Source: Chloroflexota bacterium
Lineage (GTDB): Bacteria > Chloroflexota > Anaerolineae > Aggregatilineales > Phototrophicaceae
DNA length: 64,000 nt
Reading direction: 5' to 3'
Assembly: GCA_016223085.1 (NCBI GenBank)
Contig: JACRPS010000004.1
Location: 186,001-250,000 of the forward strand
The notes below the pieces were generated by a model. It saw nothing but the letters and a program-made list of their open reading frames with translations. It had not been told where the DNA came from and did no database searches. The translations under genes were made by a program, and so were the position numbers. Positions 40,542 through 48,233 of the stretch are shown piece by piece (the first letter of the stretch is position 1; each line of letters starts with the position of its first letter).

Positions 40542-41819
40542 TTATTCGTACACCTCAACCTTCGGGATGGGAACGACAAACTGTCCGCCCCAATCACGGA
40601 TGTGGGCCATCTGCGCCATGATCTCGGTTTTGATATTCCAGGGCAGGATGAGTAAATAATCCGGTCGGGTTTCCTTAATCCGGTCAGGATGGTAAATCGG
40701 GATGTGAGTCCCCGGCAGGAAGTGACCCTGTTTGTGCGGGCTACGATCAACCGTGTAATCGAGAAAATCGGTACGGATGCCGCAGTAGTTCAGCAGCGTA
40801 TTCCCCTTGCCCGGCGCGCCGTAACCGACAACGGTTTTCCCGTTCTGCTTCGCTTCGATCAGGAAGGCCAGCAGCGCCCGCTTGGTCGCCTTGACCTGTT
40901 CGCCGAACGACCGGTAATGCTCCATGTCGAGGAGACCGGCTGTGATCTCCCGTTCGCGCAGCCCCCTAACCCGCTCGCTGACCGGTGGCGAGGCCTCGGT
41001 ATGCTGCGCATAAATCCGCAGCGACCCGCCGTGTGTCGGCAGTTCTTCCACGTCAACCAGCGTCAGGCCGTGCGCCGCAAAAATCTTCTCCACCGTCAGG
41101 AACGAGAAGTACGAGAAATGCTCGTGGTAAATCGTATCGAACTGGTTTTCCGCCATCAGCCGCATCAGATGCGGGAATTCCATGGTGATGAGACCATCGG
41201 GCTTCAGCAGCATCTTCATGCCGCCGACAAAATCGTTAACATCCGGCACATGCGCCAGCACGTTGTTACCAACGATCAAATCCGCCTGTTTGCCTTCCTC
41301 CCGTAGATAGCGCGCGGTCTGCTGGCCGAAGAACTTCACCAGCGTTGGAATCCCTTTGGCGACTGCCGCCTCTGCCACATTGGCCGCCGGCTCGATGCCC
41401 AGCACCGGCACTCCCCGCGCCATGAAGTATTGCAGCAGATAGCCGTCGTTGCTGGCCAGTTCCACCACCTGACTGTTTGCATCCAGCCCACACCGGTCAC
41501 AGATCATCTCGACGTATTGGCGGGCATGTTGCAGCCAGGAGTCGGAATAGGACGAGAAGTAGGAGTAGTTGTTAAAAATCTCGACCGGACTGACATATTC
41601 CTGAAGCTGCACCAGAAAACACCGCTTGCACACATACACATGCAGCGGGAAAAACGGCTCCATATTGTTTAGCTGGTCGGCACTAAGGATATTGTTACAC
41701 AGGGGCGACATCCCCAGGTCAACCAAGGTACAGCTTAGTGGCGCACCACAAAACCGGCACGTCCCCTGCTTAACAGCAGCGCCGTTTTGCTGGGTTGTTG
41801 CGGACAAACTTGTTACCAT
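40542..41819 (-). CDS. NDP-sugar C-methyltransferase (class I SAM-dependent)
   Basis: The protein has 425 residues from ATG 41819 (MVTSLS), with AGGTGAG in position. The GTG at 41834 is rejected. Three domains are recognisable. An N-terminal zinc domain has CRFCGAPL and CKRCFLVQ. A Rossmann methyltransferase domain (about 85-200) has VVELASNDGYLL, GIEPAANVA and IVGNNVLAHVPD. The C-terminal C-methyltransferase domain (about 240-410) has HGGSLRIYA, VGYGAPGKGNTLLNY, VDRSPHKQGHFLPG and YLLILPWN. This is the architecture of TylC3/TcaB9-type enzymes that add a branch methyl to C3 of a 4-keto-deoxy-sugar, with the His in the YHEHFSYF segment near the active site. The neighbours supply a CDP-sugar substrate. 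Confidence 0.9.
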   Translation of the reverse strand: MVTSLSATTQQNGAAVKQGTCRFCGAPLSCTLVDLGMSPLCNNILSADQLNNMEPFFPLHVYVCKRCFLVQLQEYVSPVEIFNNYSYFSSYSDSWLQHARQYVEMICDRCGLDANSQVVELASNDGYLLQYFMARGVPVLGIEPAANVAEAAVAKGIPTLVKFFGQQTARYLREEGKQADLIVGNNVLAHVPDVNDFVGGMKMLLKPDGLITMEFPHLMRLMAENQFDTIYHEHFSYFSFLTVEKIFAAHGLTLVDVEELPTHGGSLRIYAQHTEASPPVSERVRGLREREITAGLLDMEHYRSFGEQVKATKRALLAFLIEAKQNGKTVVGYGAPGKGNTLLNYCGIRTDFLDYTVDRSPHKQGHFLPGTHIPIYHPDRIKETRPDYLLILPWNIKTEIMAQMAHIRDWGGQFVVPIPKVEVYE

Positions 41820-41830
41820 GTGCTCACCTT

Positions 41831-42883
41831 TCACTGAACCGGAACACTCTGGTTGCGCCAGCGCAGCGTGTCATCCAGTTCGCCGCGACTCAGCAGTTGT
41901 TTGATGCGGTCAATCCGCTTGTAGCGCGGCCCTTCAAAATCCTCCAGCGTAACGCCGATGCGCTGGTAAGCCGCATACAATTCCTGCGCGCCTTTGCGAG
42001 CGTCCCACACCGGCTTAAAGTCCGGCAGCCGCCGCGCGATTTTGTCGAAGTTGACGCGGTAAGAACGTTTGTCCGGCTCACCACCCGGCGCGTAGTCTAT
42101 CCGGCAATCCGGCACCGTTTCCCGCACGATTTCCGCCAGGTCACGCACCTGATAGTTTTCGCTGTTGCTGCCCACGTTGAAGGCCTGGTTATGCACTGCT
42201 TCGCGCGGGGCGCGCAGGGCGGCGATAAACGCCCGCGCAATATCTTCGATATGGATGATCGGACGCCACGGCGTGCCATCGCTTTTGATGTAAATGCGCC
42301 CGGTTGCCACCGCCCAGGCGACCAGATTGTTCAGCACCAGGTCAAACCGGATATAGGGGGAAACGCCATAGGCGGTCGCATTCCGCAGAAACACAGGGCT
42401 GAACTGCTCGTTCGCCAGCCGGGCGACATCCCGTTCCACCAATACTTTCGACTGCGCATAAGGCGTGACCGGGTTAAACTCCGCCGCCTCATCCAGGACG
42501 GCGTCGCCGGCTGCGCCGTAGGTGCTGCACGACGACGAAAAGATAAAGCGCGACACCCCCGCTTGGCACGCCAGTTCGGCCAACCGCACCGACGCCCGGT
42601 AATTGATGTCGTGCGTCAGTTCCGGGTTGAGATTGCCAAGCGGATCGTTGGACAGCGCCGCCAGATGCAGCACGGCGTCAAAGCCGCGCAAATCATCTAC
42701 CGTCACATCACGTACGTCCTTGCGCATGGAGGGGATAGCCGGAGGCGCTTCGCCAAACAGGCATTCCAGATACAGGTCGCTATCCAGGCCAACAACGTCG
42801 TAACCTTCCTGGACCAGCAGGGGTACCAGCACGGCGCCGATATAACCGTTATGACCGGTGATTAACAAACGCATGTGTTTCAT
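41831..42883 (-). CDS. NAD-dependent sugar epimerase/dehydratase (extended SDR)
   Basis: The protein has 350 residues. An extended SDR fold is clear: MRLLITGHNGYIGAVL (GxxGxxG), DVRDV, LHLAALSNDPLGN, SSCSTYG and the catalytic YAQSK (about 165). HIEDIARAFIAAL lies in the sugar-binding half. Ser and Tyr/Lys of the catalytic triad are present. It probably acts on a CDP- or dTDP-4-keto or hexose substrate in the same pathway, but the exact reaction cannot be read from the sequence. Two starts are possible: ATG 42883 and ATG 42874. Both overlap the end of the cytidylyltransferase gene by 26-35 bp. It could stand in for a 4,6-dehydratase, because none is seen in this operon. Confidence 0.8.
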   Translation of the reverse strand: MKHMRLLITGHNGYIGAVLVPLLVQEGYDVVGLDSDLYLECLFGEAPPAIPSMRKDVRDVTVDDLRGFDAVLHLAALSNDPLGNLNPELTHDINYRASVRLAELACQAGVSRFIFSSSCSTYGAAGDAVLDEAAEFNPVTPYAQSKVLVERDVARLANEQFSPVFLRNATAYGVSPYIRFDLVLNNLVAWAVATGRIYIKSDGTPWRPIIHIEDIARAFIAALRAPREAVHNQAFNVGSNSENYQVRDLAEIVRETVPDCRIDYAPGGEPDKRSYRVNFDKIARRLPDFKPVWDARKGAQELYAAYQRIGVTLEDFEGPRYKRIDRIKQLLSRGELDDTLRWRNQSVPVQ

Positions 42884-43649
42884 CCCATACTTTCCAGGGT
42901 GGGTTGCCGTTTTCCCACAGTTTTTCCAGCGTCAGTTTGTCACGCAGCGTATCCATACACTGCCAGAACGAATCGTGGCGGTACGCCATCAGTTGATTGT
43001 CACGGGACAGCCGCTCCAGCGGGTCGCGCTCCCAGAAGGTCATGTCGCCATCAATGTAATCGAGCACTTCCGGTTCCAGCACAAAGAAGCCGCCGTTAAT
43101 CCAGCCTTCCTTGGTCTGCGACTTTTCGGTGAAGTTGGCAACGTGGTCGCCCTCCAGTTCGAGATGGCCGAACCGCGCAATGGGCCGGACGGCAGTTAGC
43201 GTCGCCAGCTTGCCATGCGCATAATGGAAACGTACCAGTTCGTCGAGATTGATGTCCGAGACGCCGTCACCGTAGGTCATCATGAAAGTTTCGTTGCCCA
43301 GGTAGGGCGCCAGCCGCTTGACGCGACCGCCGGTCATGGTCTGCGTGCCGGTATCCACCAGTTCAACCGTCCAATCAGGTTTATAACCGTCCATGATCGT
43401 GATCTGGCCGGTTTGCATGTTGACGGTTAAATTACTGTTCAGCGCGCAGTAATCCACCATGTATTTTTTAATCACTTCACCTTTATAGCCCAGGGCAATC
43501 ACAAAGTGATTAAAGCCGTAGTGGGCATAATGCATCATGATGTGCCACAGAATGGGACGGCCCCCAATCTCAACCATCGGCTTGGGTTTCACTTCGGTTT
43601 CTTCCGCCATGCGCGTCCCCAAACCGCCTGCCAGAATCACGACCTTCAT
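42849..43649 (-). CDS. rfbF: glucose-1-phosphate cytidylyltransferase
   Basis: The protein has 266 residues from ATG 43649, directly after a GGAGG site. Nucleotidyltransferase motifs are VVILAGGLGTRMAEET, KPKPMVEIGGRPILWHIM and FMMTYGDGVSDIN. INGGFFVLEPEVLDYI and the signature FWQCMDTLRDK match RfbF closely, so CDP-glucose formation from CTP and glucose 1-phosphate is the expected reaction. An in-frame start at 43751 is unlikely, because it would overlap the upstream gene and run through the ribosome-binding site. It is the first committed step of the CDP-sugar pathway of this operon. The usual partner RfbG (CDP-glucose 4,6-dehydratase) is not obvious in the window. Confidence 0.93.
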   Translation of the reverse strand: MKVVILAGGLGTRMAEETEVKPKPMVEIGGRPILWHIMMHYAHYGFNHFVIALGYKGEVIKKYMVDYCALNSNLTVNMQTGQITIMDGYKPDWTVELVDTGTQTMTGGRVKRLAPYLGNETFMMTYGDGVSDINLDELVRFHYAHGKLATLTAVRPIARFGHLELEGDHVANFTEKSQTKEGWINGGFFVLEPEVLDYIDGDMTFWERDPLERLSRDNQLMAYRHDSFWQCMDTLRDKLTLEKLWENGNPPWKVWDETHAFVNHRS

Positions 43650-43674
43650 ACCACCTCCGTTCACAAACACCGCT

Positions 43675-44445
43675 TCACGACCGTCCAATTTTATCCAGCA
43701 AGGGCTGCTGCCAGACCGTGCGGAACGTATCCCACAACACTTCCAGATCACGCGCCAGACTCACGTTCTGCACGTATTCCAGATCAATGGCGAGTTTCGC
43801 CGGCATGATCTGTTCCAGATAGCGGGTCTGCCAGTCGTCACCTGTGAGCAGGCTTTCCTCGTCCCGATAGTACACGGAAGCCGGGCTCGTAATCCCCGGC
43901 GCAACCTGGAGCACCTGCCGCTGCTCCGGCGAATAACACGCCACGTAACGTGGGTCTTCCGGTCGCGGGCCAACCAGGCTCATAGTGCCCTGCAGCACGT
44001 TAAACAACTGCGGCAGTTCGTCCAGCTTGTAACGCCGTAGCATCCGCCCGATCGGAGTCACCCGCCCGTCGCCAGAAACGGTGATTCCTGGACCGTGCGT
44101 GTCGGCATTCACCACCATCGAACGAAATTTGTAGACGGTGATCGGCTGACCGTTGCGACCTACCCGTGTCGCCCGATAAAAAATCGGCCCCGGCGACGAA
44201 AGCCGGACGGCGACCGCGATGATTACTAACACCGGTGACAATGCCAGCAGGGCGACCGCGCTCACTACAATGTCAAACAGGCGCTTCAGCGCCAGCGCCC
44301 GTTCCCGGTTCACCGCACCGGCCTGCCCGTTCCGTCCTGCGGACTGCACCAGCACATAGCGCAGCAGCCCTACTCCACCGGCCAGCAGCGCCGCGCTGAC
44401 TAAAAGAACCGTAACGGTCAGCAGCCGCTTCAGCCCGGTGTTCAT
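43675..44445 (-). CDS. sugar-phosphate transferase initiating polymer synthesis on a polyprenyl carrier
   Basis: The protein has 256 residues. One N-terminal transmembrane segment (TVTVLLVSAALLAGGVGLLRYV) and a second one (LFDIVVSAVALLALSPVLVIIAVAV) precede the bacterial sugar transferase core (PF02397). That core has KRLFDIVVS, RVGRNGQPITVYKFRSM, LDELPQLFNVLQGTMSLVGPRPE and ITSPASVYYRDEE. These match the WbaP/PglC-type phosphoglycosyltransferases that move a sugar 1-phosphate onto undecaprenyl phosphate. The core is of the short, single-domain type with an additional N-terminal helix. Its ATG overlaps the aminotransferase stop by ATGA. With the aminotransferase it may start glycan synthesis with an amino-sugar. 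Confidence 0.9.
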   Translation of the reverse strand: MNTGLKRLLTVTVLLVSAALLAGGVGLLRYVLVQSAGRNGQAGAVNRERALALKRLFDIVVSAVALLALSPVLVIIAVAVRLSSPGPIFYRATRVGRNGQPITVYKFRSMVVNADTHGPGITVSGDGRVTPIGRMLRRYKLDELPQLFNVLQGTMSLVGPRPEDPRYVACYSPEQRQVLQVAPGITSPASVYYRDEESLLTGDDWQTRYLEQIMPAKLAIDLEYVQNVSLARDLEVLWDTFRTVWQQPLLDKIGRS

Positions 44446-45635
44446 CGGCGGAACTCCTCGCAGATGTCAGTGACGGCGGCAATCACGTCCGCCACATCAT
44501 TGTCGGTCAGACCGGGATACAACGGCAGCGAAATCGTCCGCTGGTATTCCTGATAGGCAACCGGAAAGTCATCCGGCTTCCAGCCGTATTTATCGCGGTA
44601 GTAAGGATGCAGATGTATGGGGATGAAGTGGACACTTGTGCCGATCTGCCGCGCCTTGAGCTGCTCGATGAACGCCGCCCGGTTAATCGTCAGGCGGTCA
44701 AGACTAAGTCGCAGCACGTAGAGGTGCCAGGCTGACTCGGCCTCCGGGCGTTCAACCGGCGTCTGGAGCGCATCAACCTGGCTGAAAGCCTGCTGGTACT
44801 GCGCCACGATTTCCCGCCGCCGCTGCTGCATCTCGGCCAGGCGTTCCAACTGAACCAGCCCAATCGCGGCCTGAATGTCCGTCATGTTATATTTAAAGCC
44901 CGGGGTGATGACTTCGTAATACCAGCTCCCCTCGGCGGAATACCGTTTCCAGGCGTCGCGGTTCATCCCGTGCAGGCTGATGACCCGCGCCCGGTCAATC
45001 GCGTCCGGCGAACCGACCAGCATCCCTCCTTCCGCTGTCGTCAGGTTTTTGGTGGCGTAAAAACTGAAGGAGGCAAAGTCGCCAATCGTGCCGACGCGCT
45101 GGCCCCGGTAGGACGCCGGCAGCGAGTGGGCTGCGTCTTCAATCACCAGCAGGTTGTGCTGCCGGGCCAGTTCCATAATCGGCGCCATGTCTGCCGGGTG
45201 CCCGGCGAAATGCACTGGCAAAATCGCTTTGGTGCGCGGCGTAATTGCCTCGGCCACGCGGGCTGGGTCAAGCGTCAGCGTGTCTGGCTCTACGTCAGCC
45301 AGTACTGGCGTCGCGTGAACGTGTTCGATCACATTCACCGACGAGCAGAACGTCATCGGCGTGGTGATTACCTCGTCACCCGGCCCAATGCCGCTGGCTA
45401 CCAGCGCCACATGCAGACCGGCGGTACAGGAGTTAACTGCCAGTGCTGCCGGAGCCGAGAGATACGCCGCAAATTCGGTTTCAAAACGTTTAGTCTTGGG
45501 GCCGGTGGTAATCCAGTCAGAGCGCAGGGTATTCACGACCGCTTCAATCTCAGCTTCGGTAATGCTGGGGGGTGAAAATGACAGAAAAGTGGTGCGTCTC
45601 GGTCGGCTTACGGCAGGAGCAGTATTTGCAGACAT
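44442..45635 (-). CDS. DegT/DnrJ/EryC1 family sugar aminotransferase
   Basis: The protein has 397 residues. It has the PLP fold type I sugar aminotransferase pattern: LSFSPPSITEAEIEAVVNTLRSDWITTGPKTKRFE, NSCTAGLHVAL, DEVITTPMTFCSSVNVI and VIEDAAHSLPASYRG. The catalytic Lys is in SFYATKNLTTAEGG, and later there is PGFKYNMTDIQAAIGLVQL. It transfers an amino group to a keto-sugar nucleotide, such as a UDP-4-keto-6-deoxy-HexNAc. It heads the minus-strand operon and overlaps the sugar transferase gene by 4 bp. The FlaA1-type dehydratase at 48234 could make its substrate, but the sugar is not defined by sequence. Confidence 0.92.
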   Translation of the reverse strand: MSANTAPAVSRPRRTTFLSFSPPSITEAEIEAVVNTLRSDWITTGPKTKRFETEFAAYLSAPAALAVNSCTAGLHVALVASGIGPGDEVITTPMTFCSSVNVIEHVHATPVLADVEPDTLTLDPARVAEAITPRTKAILPVHFAGHPADMAPIMELARQHNLLVIEDAAHSLPASYRGQRVGTIGDFASFSFYATKNLTTAEGGMLVGSPDAIDRARVISLHGMNRDAWKRYSAEGSWYYEVITPGFKYNMTDIQAAIGLVQLERLAEMQQRRREIVAQYQQAFSQVDALQTPVERPEAESAWHLYVLRLSLDRLTINRAAFIEQLKARQIGTSVHFIPIHLHPYYRDKYGWKPDDFPVAYQEYQRTISLPLYPGLTDNDVADVIAAVTDICEEFRR

Positions 45636-46059
45636 GGGCCATCCAGTCCTGTAAAAATTCGTCTACTTCCCAACGGCTCTGCTATGGTCAGCGACGATAC
45701 AACGACGCCTTGTTTTATAATCTAGAAAATTTCACCTTGCATTGTGCTTAAAGGTAACTCGTAATTCAGACTGCTCCAGCCATCATCGCCTGGAACATCA
45801 ACCGCATAACCAGCCTTAATGGGTTCAGACAACCGGTCGTCAGTAGTGGAACAGCAGTAAGTTACCCGAATTTCTCTAACCGGGAACTTCCGCATATGGT
45901 TACAGACCCTCACCCTCTTGCCGACTACTCCTAACTCAATCCACACCTTTCGCAAACTTGTTATAAATATATTATTAAATTATTATTGAAAGGCGACATG
46001 AATTTGTAAGGCAACTGCAAGGTCAGTGCAACTATGATTTTGAGTTTTATAGTCAAACA
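45636..46059. other. 424-bp gap without a convincing gene
   Basis: The region lies between the aminotransferase start and the BY-kinase terminator. Its right half is AT-rich (TTATAAATATATTATTAAAT at 45960-45979). It must hold the promoter of the minus-strand sugar operon, but no good -35/-10 pair is clear. A small minus-strand open frame of 77 codons (45722-45955) has no ribosome-binding site or recognisable product. Confidence 0.4.
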
Positions 46060-46102
46060 AAAATTGCTTCGGGAACCAGGGTACGATTCCCGGAGCAATT
46101 TT
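46055..46102 (-). terminator. strong intrinsic terminator of the BY-kinase gene
   Basis: A 16-bp stem (one G-T wobble, 46060-46075 with 46087-46102) surrounds an 11-base loop. On the minus strand the right arm ends in CAATTTTTG. It lies about 24 bases past the stop of the tyrosine kinase gene. Its T and A flanks would allow function in both directions. Confidence 0.8.
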
Positions 46103-46126
46103 CATTTGAACTGACTGGTATCGCTT

Positions 46127-47833
46127 CTAATCTTTCGTAGGTGGCGACTGTTCCGGCTGCAACTGCCGATGGTTATTCAACGACTGTAACACCTGCTCGG
46201 CGGGCAGCAGCGGTGTACCAGCACGTATATAGTTCGAAGTGTAACCGTGATCTATGTCGGCCTTCCGCACCTTATTCAGCACAATCCCCTGAATATTCAC
46301 GCCAATATGCTCAAACTGGCGCAGCGCCCGCAGAATGGTGCTACGCTGCGTGCGGCCTGCCTGCGCCACGAGGATGCAGTCAGCTTTCACCCGCGCTGCC
46401 AGAATCGAGGCGTCCGCCACCAGCAAGCAGGGCGGCGTATCAAACAGAACGACCTGCGCTCCCAGCGCCGATTCCATCAGATCAACCCAATCCTGCAGCG
46501 AACTGGAATTCAGCAACTGCGTCAGATTGCCGACCATCGGGCCGCTGGTAATGACCCGCAGCCGGGGAATCGAAGTCTTTTGCACGCAGCCATTCAGCAG
46601 GGTAATAGCGCGTTCCTGGTTGCGGCTGTCGCTGACATCAAACGGGGCCGAAAGCAGCGTCGTTAACCCCGATTTGTTGCTCAGGTCAAAGACTTCGTGA
46701 ACGCTTGGACGGAGTAAGTCAGCATCAATCAGCAGCACTTCGACACCGTTCTGCGCCATCATCGCCGCCAGGTTAACAGCCGTGACCGTCTTGCCTTCGT
46801 GTTCGCCGGGGCTGGTAATGATATAGACACCTCTCCCGCGTGACTCCGCCGCAAATAATAGATTGGTTTGCAGCGTGCGGTAGGCCTCCGAAATGTTGGA
46901 GCGCAAAGGCAGGTTTGTCACCAGTACATTGCCGTTCTTGCCCTGCCGGCCAAACTGCGGAATCGTACCCAGCACGGTCATGTCGGTCAGGTCACTAATG
47001 TCTTTGGACGTTCGAACCGTCGGGTCCAGATAGCCAATCGCCAGCACCGCCGCGATTGCCAGCACAGCGCCGACCAGCGCGCTTAGAAAAGCGGCTTCAA
47101 TCCGACCAGGCCCGGTCCTGAACGGCAGCGCCTCGACGGCGGGGTCAACCACCGTCAGGGTGTTGGTTTGCTGTTCCAGGCTGGCAATGGTGGATGAATA
47201 CTGCGCCATGTTGGCCGACGCCTGATTGACCTGCTCAATGAGGGCGTTACGCTGCAACGTTAGCGGATTGATCTCATTCTGGGACTGGGTGGCTGCCAGC
47301 CGCTCATCAATCGCCTTCACTTCATCCAGCGTCGCCTGTATCTGTTGGTTCAAAATGGCGATCTGCTCATTCGCCAGCGTAAGCTGGGCCTCCTGCGCCG
47401 GCGTCAGGTTGGACGGGCTTTTCAGAATCAACTGCTTGGCGACTTCATTGGCGATTTTTACCGCCATCTCCGGGTCAGAGTAATACACCTGAATGAGAAT
47501 GAGCGGCGGGTCGTTGGGTTTCCCGGCCAGAACGCTCTTCTTTAGGTCCTGCGCGGTGATCGGCAGCTTCAGTTCGTCTACGACTCCCTGGAGAACCGGC
47601 AGCGTACTTGCCAACTGGACATACGTTTCCGCCAGACCGGCGCCGGTTTCAATATCGCCACGATTGGGATTGGGGCTGGTGATAAAACCGCCGATCAGCA
47701 CACGGGTTTCCGCCAGATAGGTGGGCGTCTGGCTGCTGCTGGAGATCAGACTGATAGCTGCTCCCAGCACTGCGCCTAAAACCACCAGCCAACCCCATTT
47801 TCGGAAAAGTCGAAATAGCTTGCTTGCATCCAT
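46127..47833 (-). CDS. polysaccharide co-polymerase with BY-type tyrosine kinase domain (Wzz-Wzc-like)
   Basis: The protein has 568 residues. A Wzz-like chain-length domain spans two helices (about 17-35 and 245-268) with an extracytoplasmic part between. That part contains a coiled-coil-like stretch rich in Gln and Ala (about 150-225). The cytoplasmic BY-kinase has Walker A SPGEHEGKT (about 335), Walker A' LLIDADLLRPS and Walker B VVLFDTPP. A Tyr-poor C-terminus has only Tyr in DHGYTSNY, so autophosphorylation capacity may be limited. His replaces the usual Gly or Pro in the Walker A context, but the Lys is kept. It regulates glycan length together with the sugar transferase and exporter. 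It is divergent from the dehydratase gene, and GGAAAT precedes the ATG. Confidence 0.9.
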   Translation of the reverse strand: MDASKLFRLFRKWGWLVVLGAVLGAAISLISSSSQTPTYLAETRVLIGGFITSPNPNRGDIETGAGLAETYVQLASTLPVLQGVVDELKLPITAQDLKKSVLAGKPNDPPLILIQVYYSDPEMAVKIANEVAKQLILKSPSNLTPAQEAQLTLANEQIAILNQQIQATLDEVKAIDERLAATQSQNEINPLTLQRNALIEQVNQASANMAQYSSTIASLEQQTNTLTVVDPAVEALPFRTGPGRIEAAFLSALVGAVLAIAAVLAIGYLDPTVRTSKDISDLTDMTVLGTIPQFGRQGKNGNVLVTNLPLRSNISEAYRTLQTNLLFAAESRGRGVYIITSPGEHEGKTVTAVNLAAMMAQNGVEVLLIDADLLRPSVHEVFDLSNKSGLTTLLSAPFDVSDSRNQERAITLLNGCVQKTSIPRLRVITSGPMVGNLTQLLNSSSLQDWVDLMESALGAQVVLFDTPPCLLVADASILAARVKADCILVAQAGRTQRSTILRALRQFEHIGVNIQGIVLNKVRKADIDHGYTSNYIRAGTPLLPAEQVLQSLNNHRQLQPEQSPPTKD

Positions 47834-48233
47834 TGTTTATTTCCGTTCTTGAACGAACAAGCTGCCGTCAGGAAATGTGTAACCAATGTTAGTGTAAGCC
47901 ACCCACGCTTGCAATTTCCCAAAAAAAGTAAATGTTTAGATCAATTGTAAGAACAATATAAGAGAACTGCGGTTATAAACTCCTAACACGGGCATTTTTC
48001 TAACCTAACAGTTAAATAAGCGTTTGTCTGCACTACCTGCCTGGGCTTACGCAGTTATTCCATGTTTCAAGCCAGTAAGACCGATTGCCATTGTATCTAT
48101 ATCAACCCCTATTACAACCAATACATTAGTCCTATTTTTTTACTTTTTTAGGCAGGAGAAAGCCCCTGCCGTTACAATCCGCGTAGTTTTAGCCGAGGTT
48201 AAATAATCACGCAATACATAAAGAGGCAATGTT
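47834..48233. other. 400-bp divergent promoter region of the polysaccharide locus
   Basis: The region is AT-rich and lies between the BY-kinase (-) and dehydratase (+) starts. It includes a candidate kinase promoter (see 47886-47914), a short inverted repeat ATTGT/ACAAT (47944-47957), and a T-run of seven followed by a shorter one (48132-48150). No sigma70-type pair for the plus direction is convincing. Confidence 0.4.
47886..47914 (-). promoter_or_regulatory. possible promoter of the BY-kinase gene
   Basis: On the minus strand, TTGCAA (47909-47914), a 17-bp spacer and TAACAT (47886-47891) lie about 50 bases before ATG 47833. Each hexamer matches four of six consensus bases, so the support is modest. 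Confidence 0.33.

Noticed and set aside
45722-45955. 77-codon open frame on the minus strand in the large gap before the BY-kinase terminator
   Set aside because: No ribosome-binding site, no recognisable domain and a composition like random translation. It is left as intergenic.
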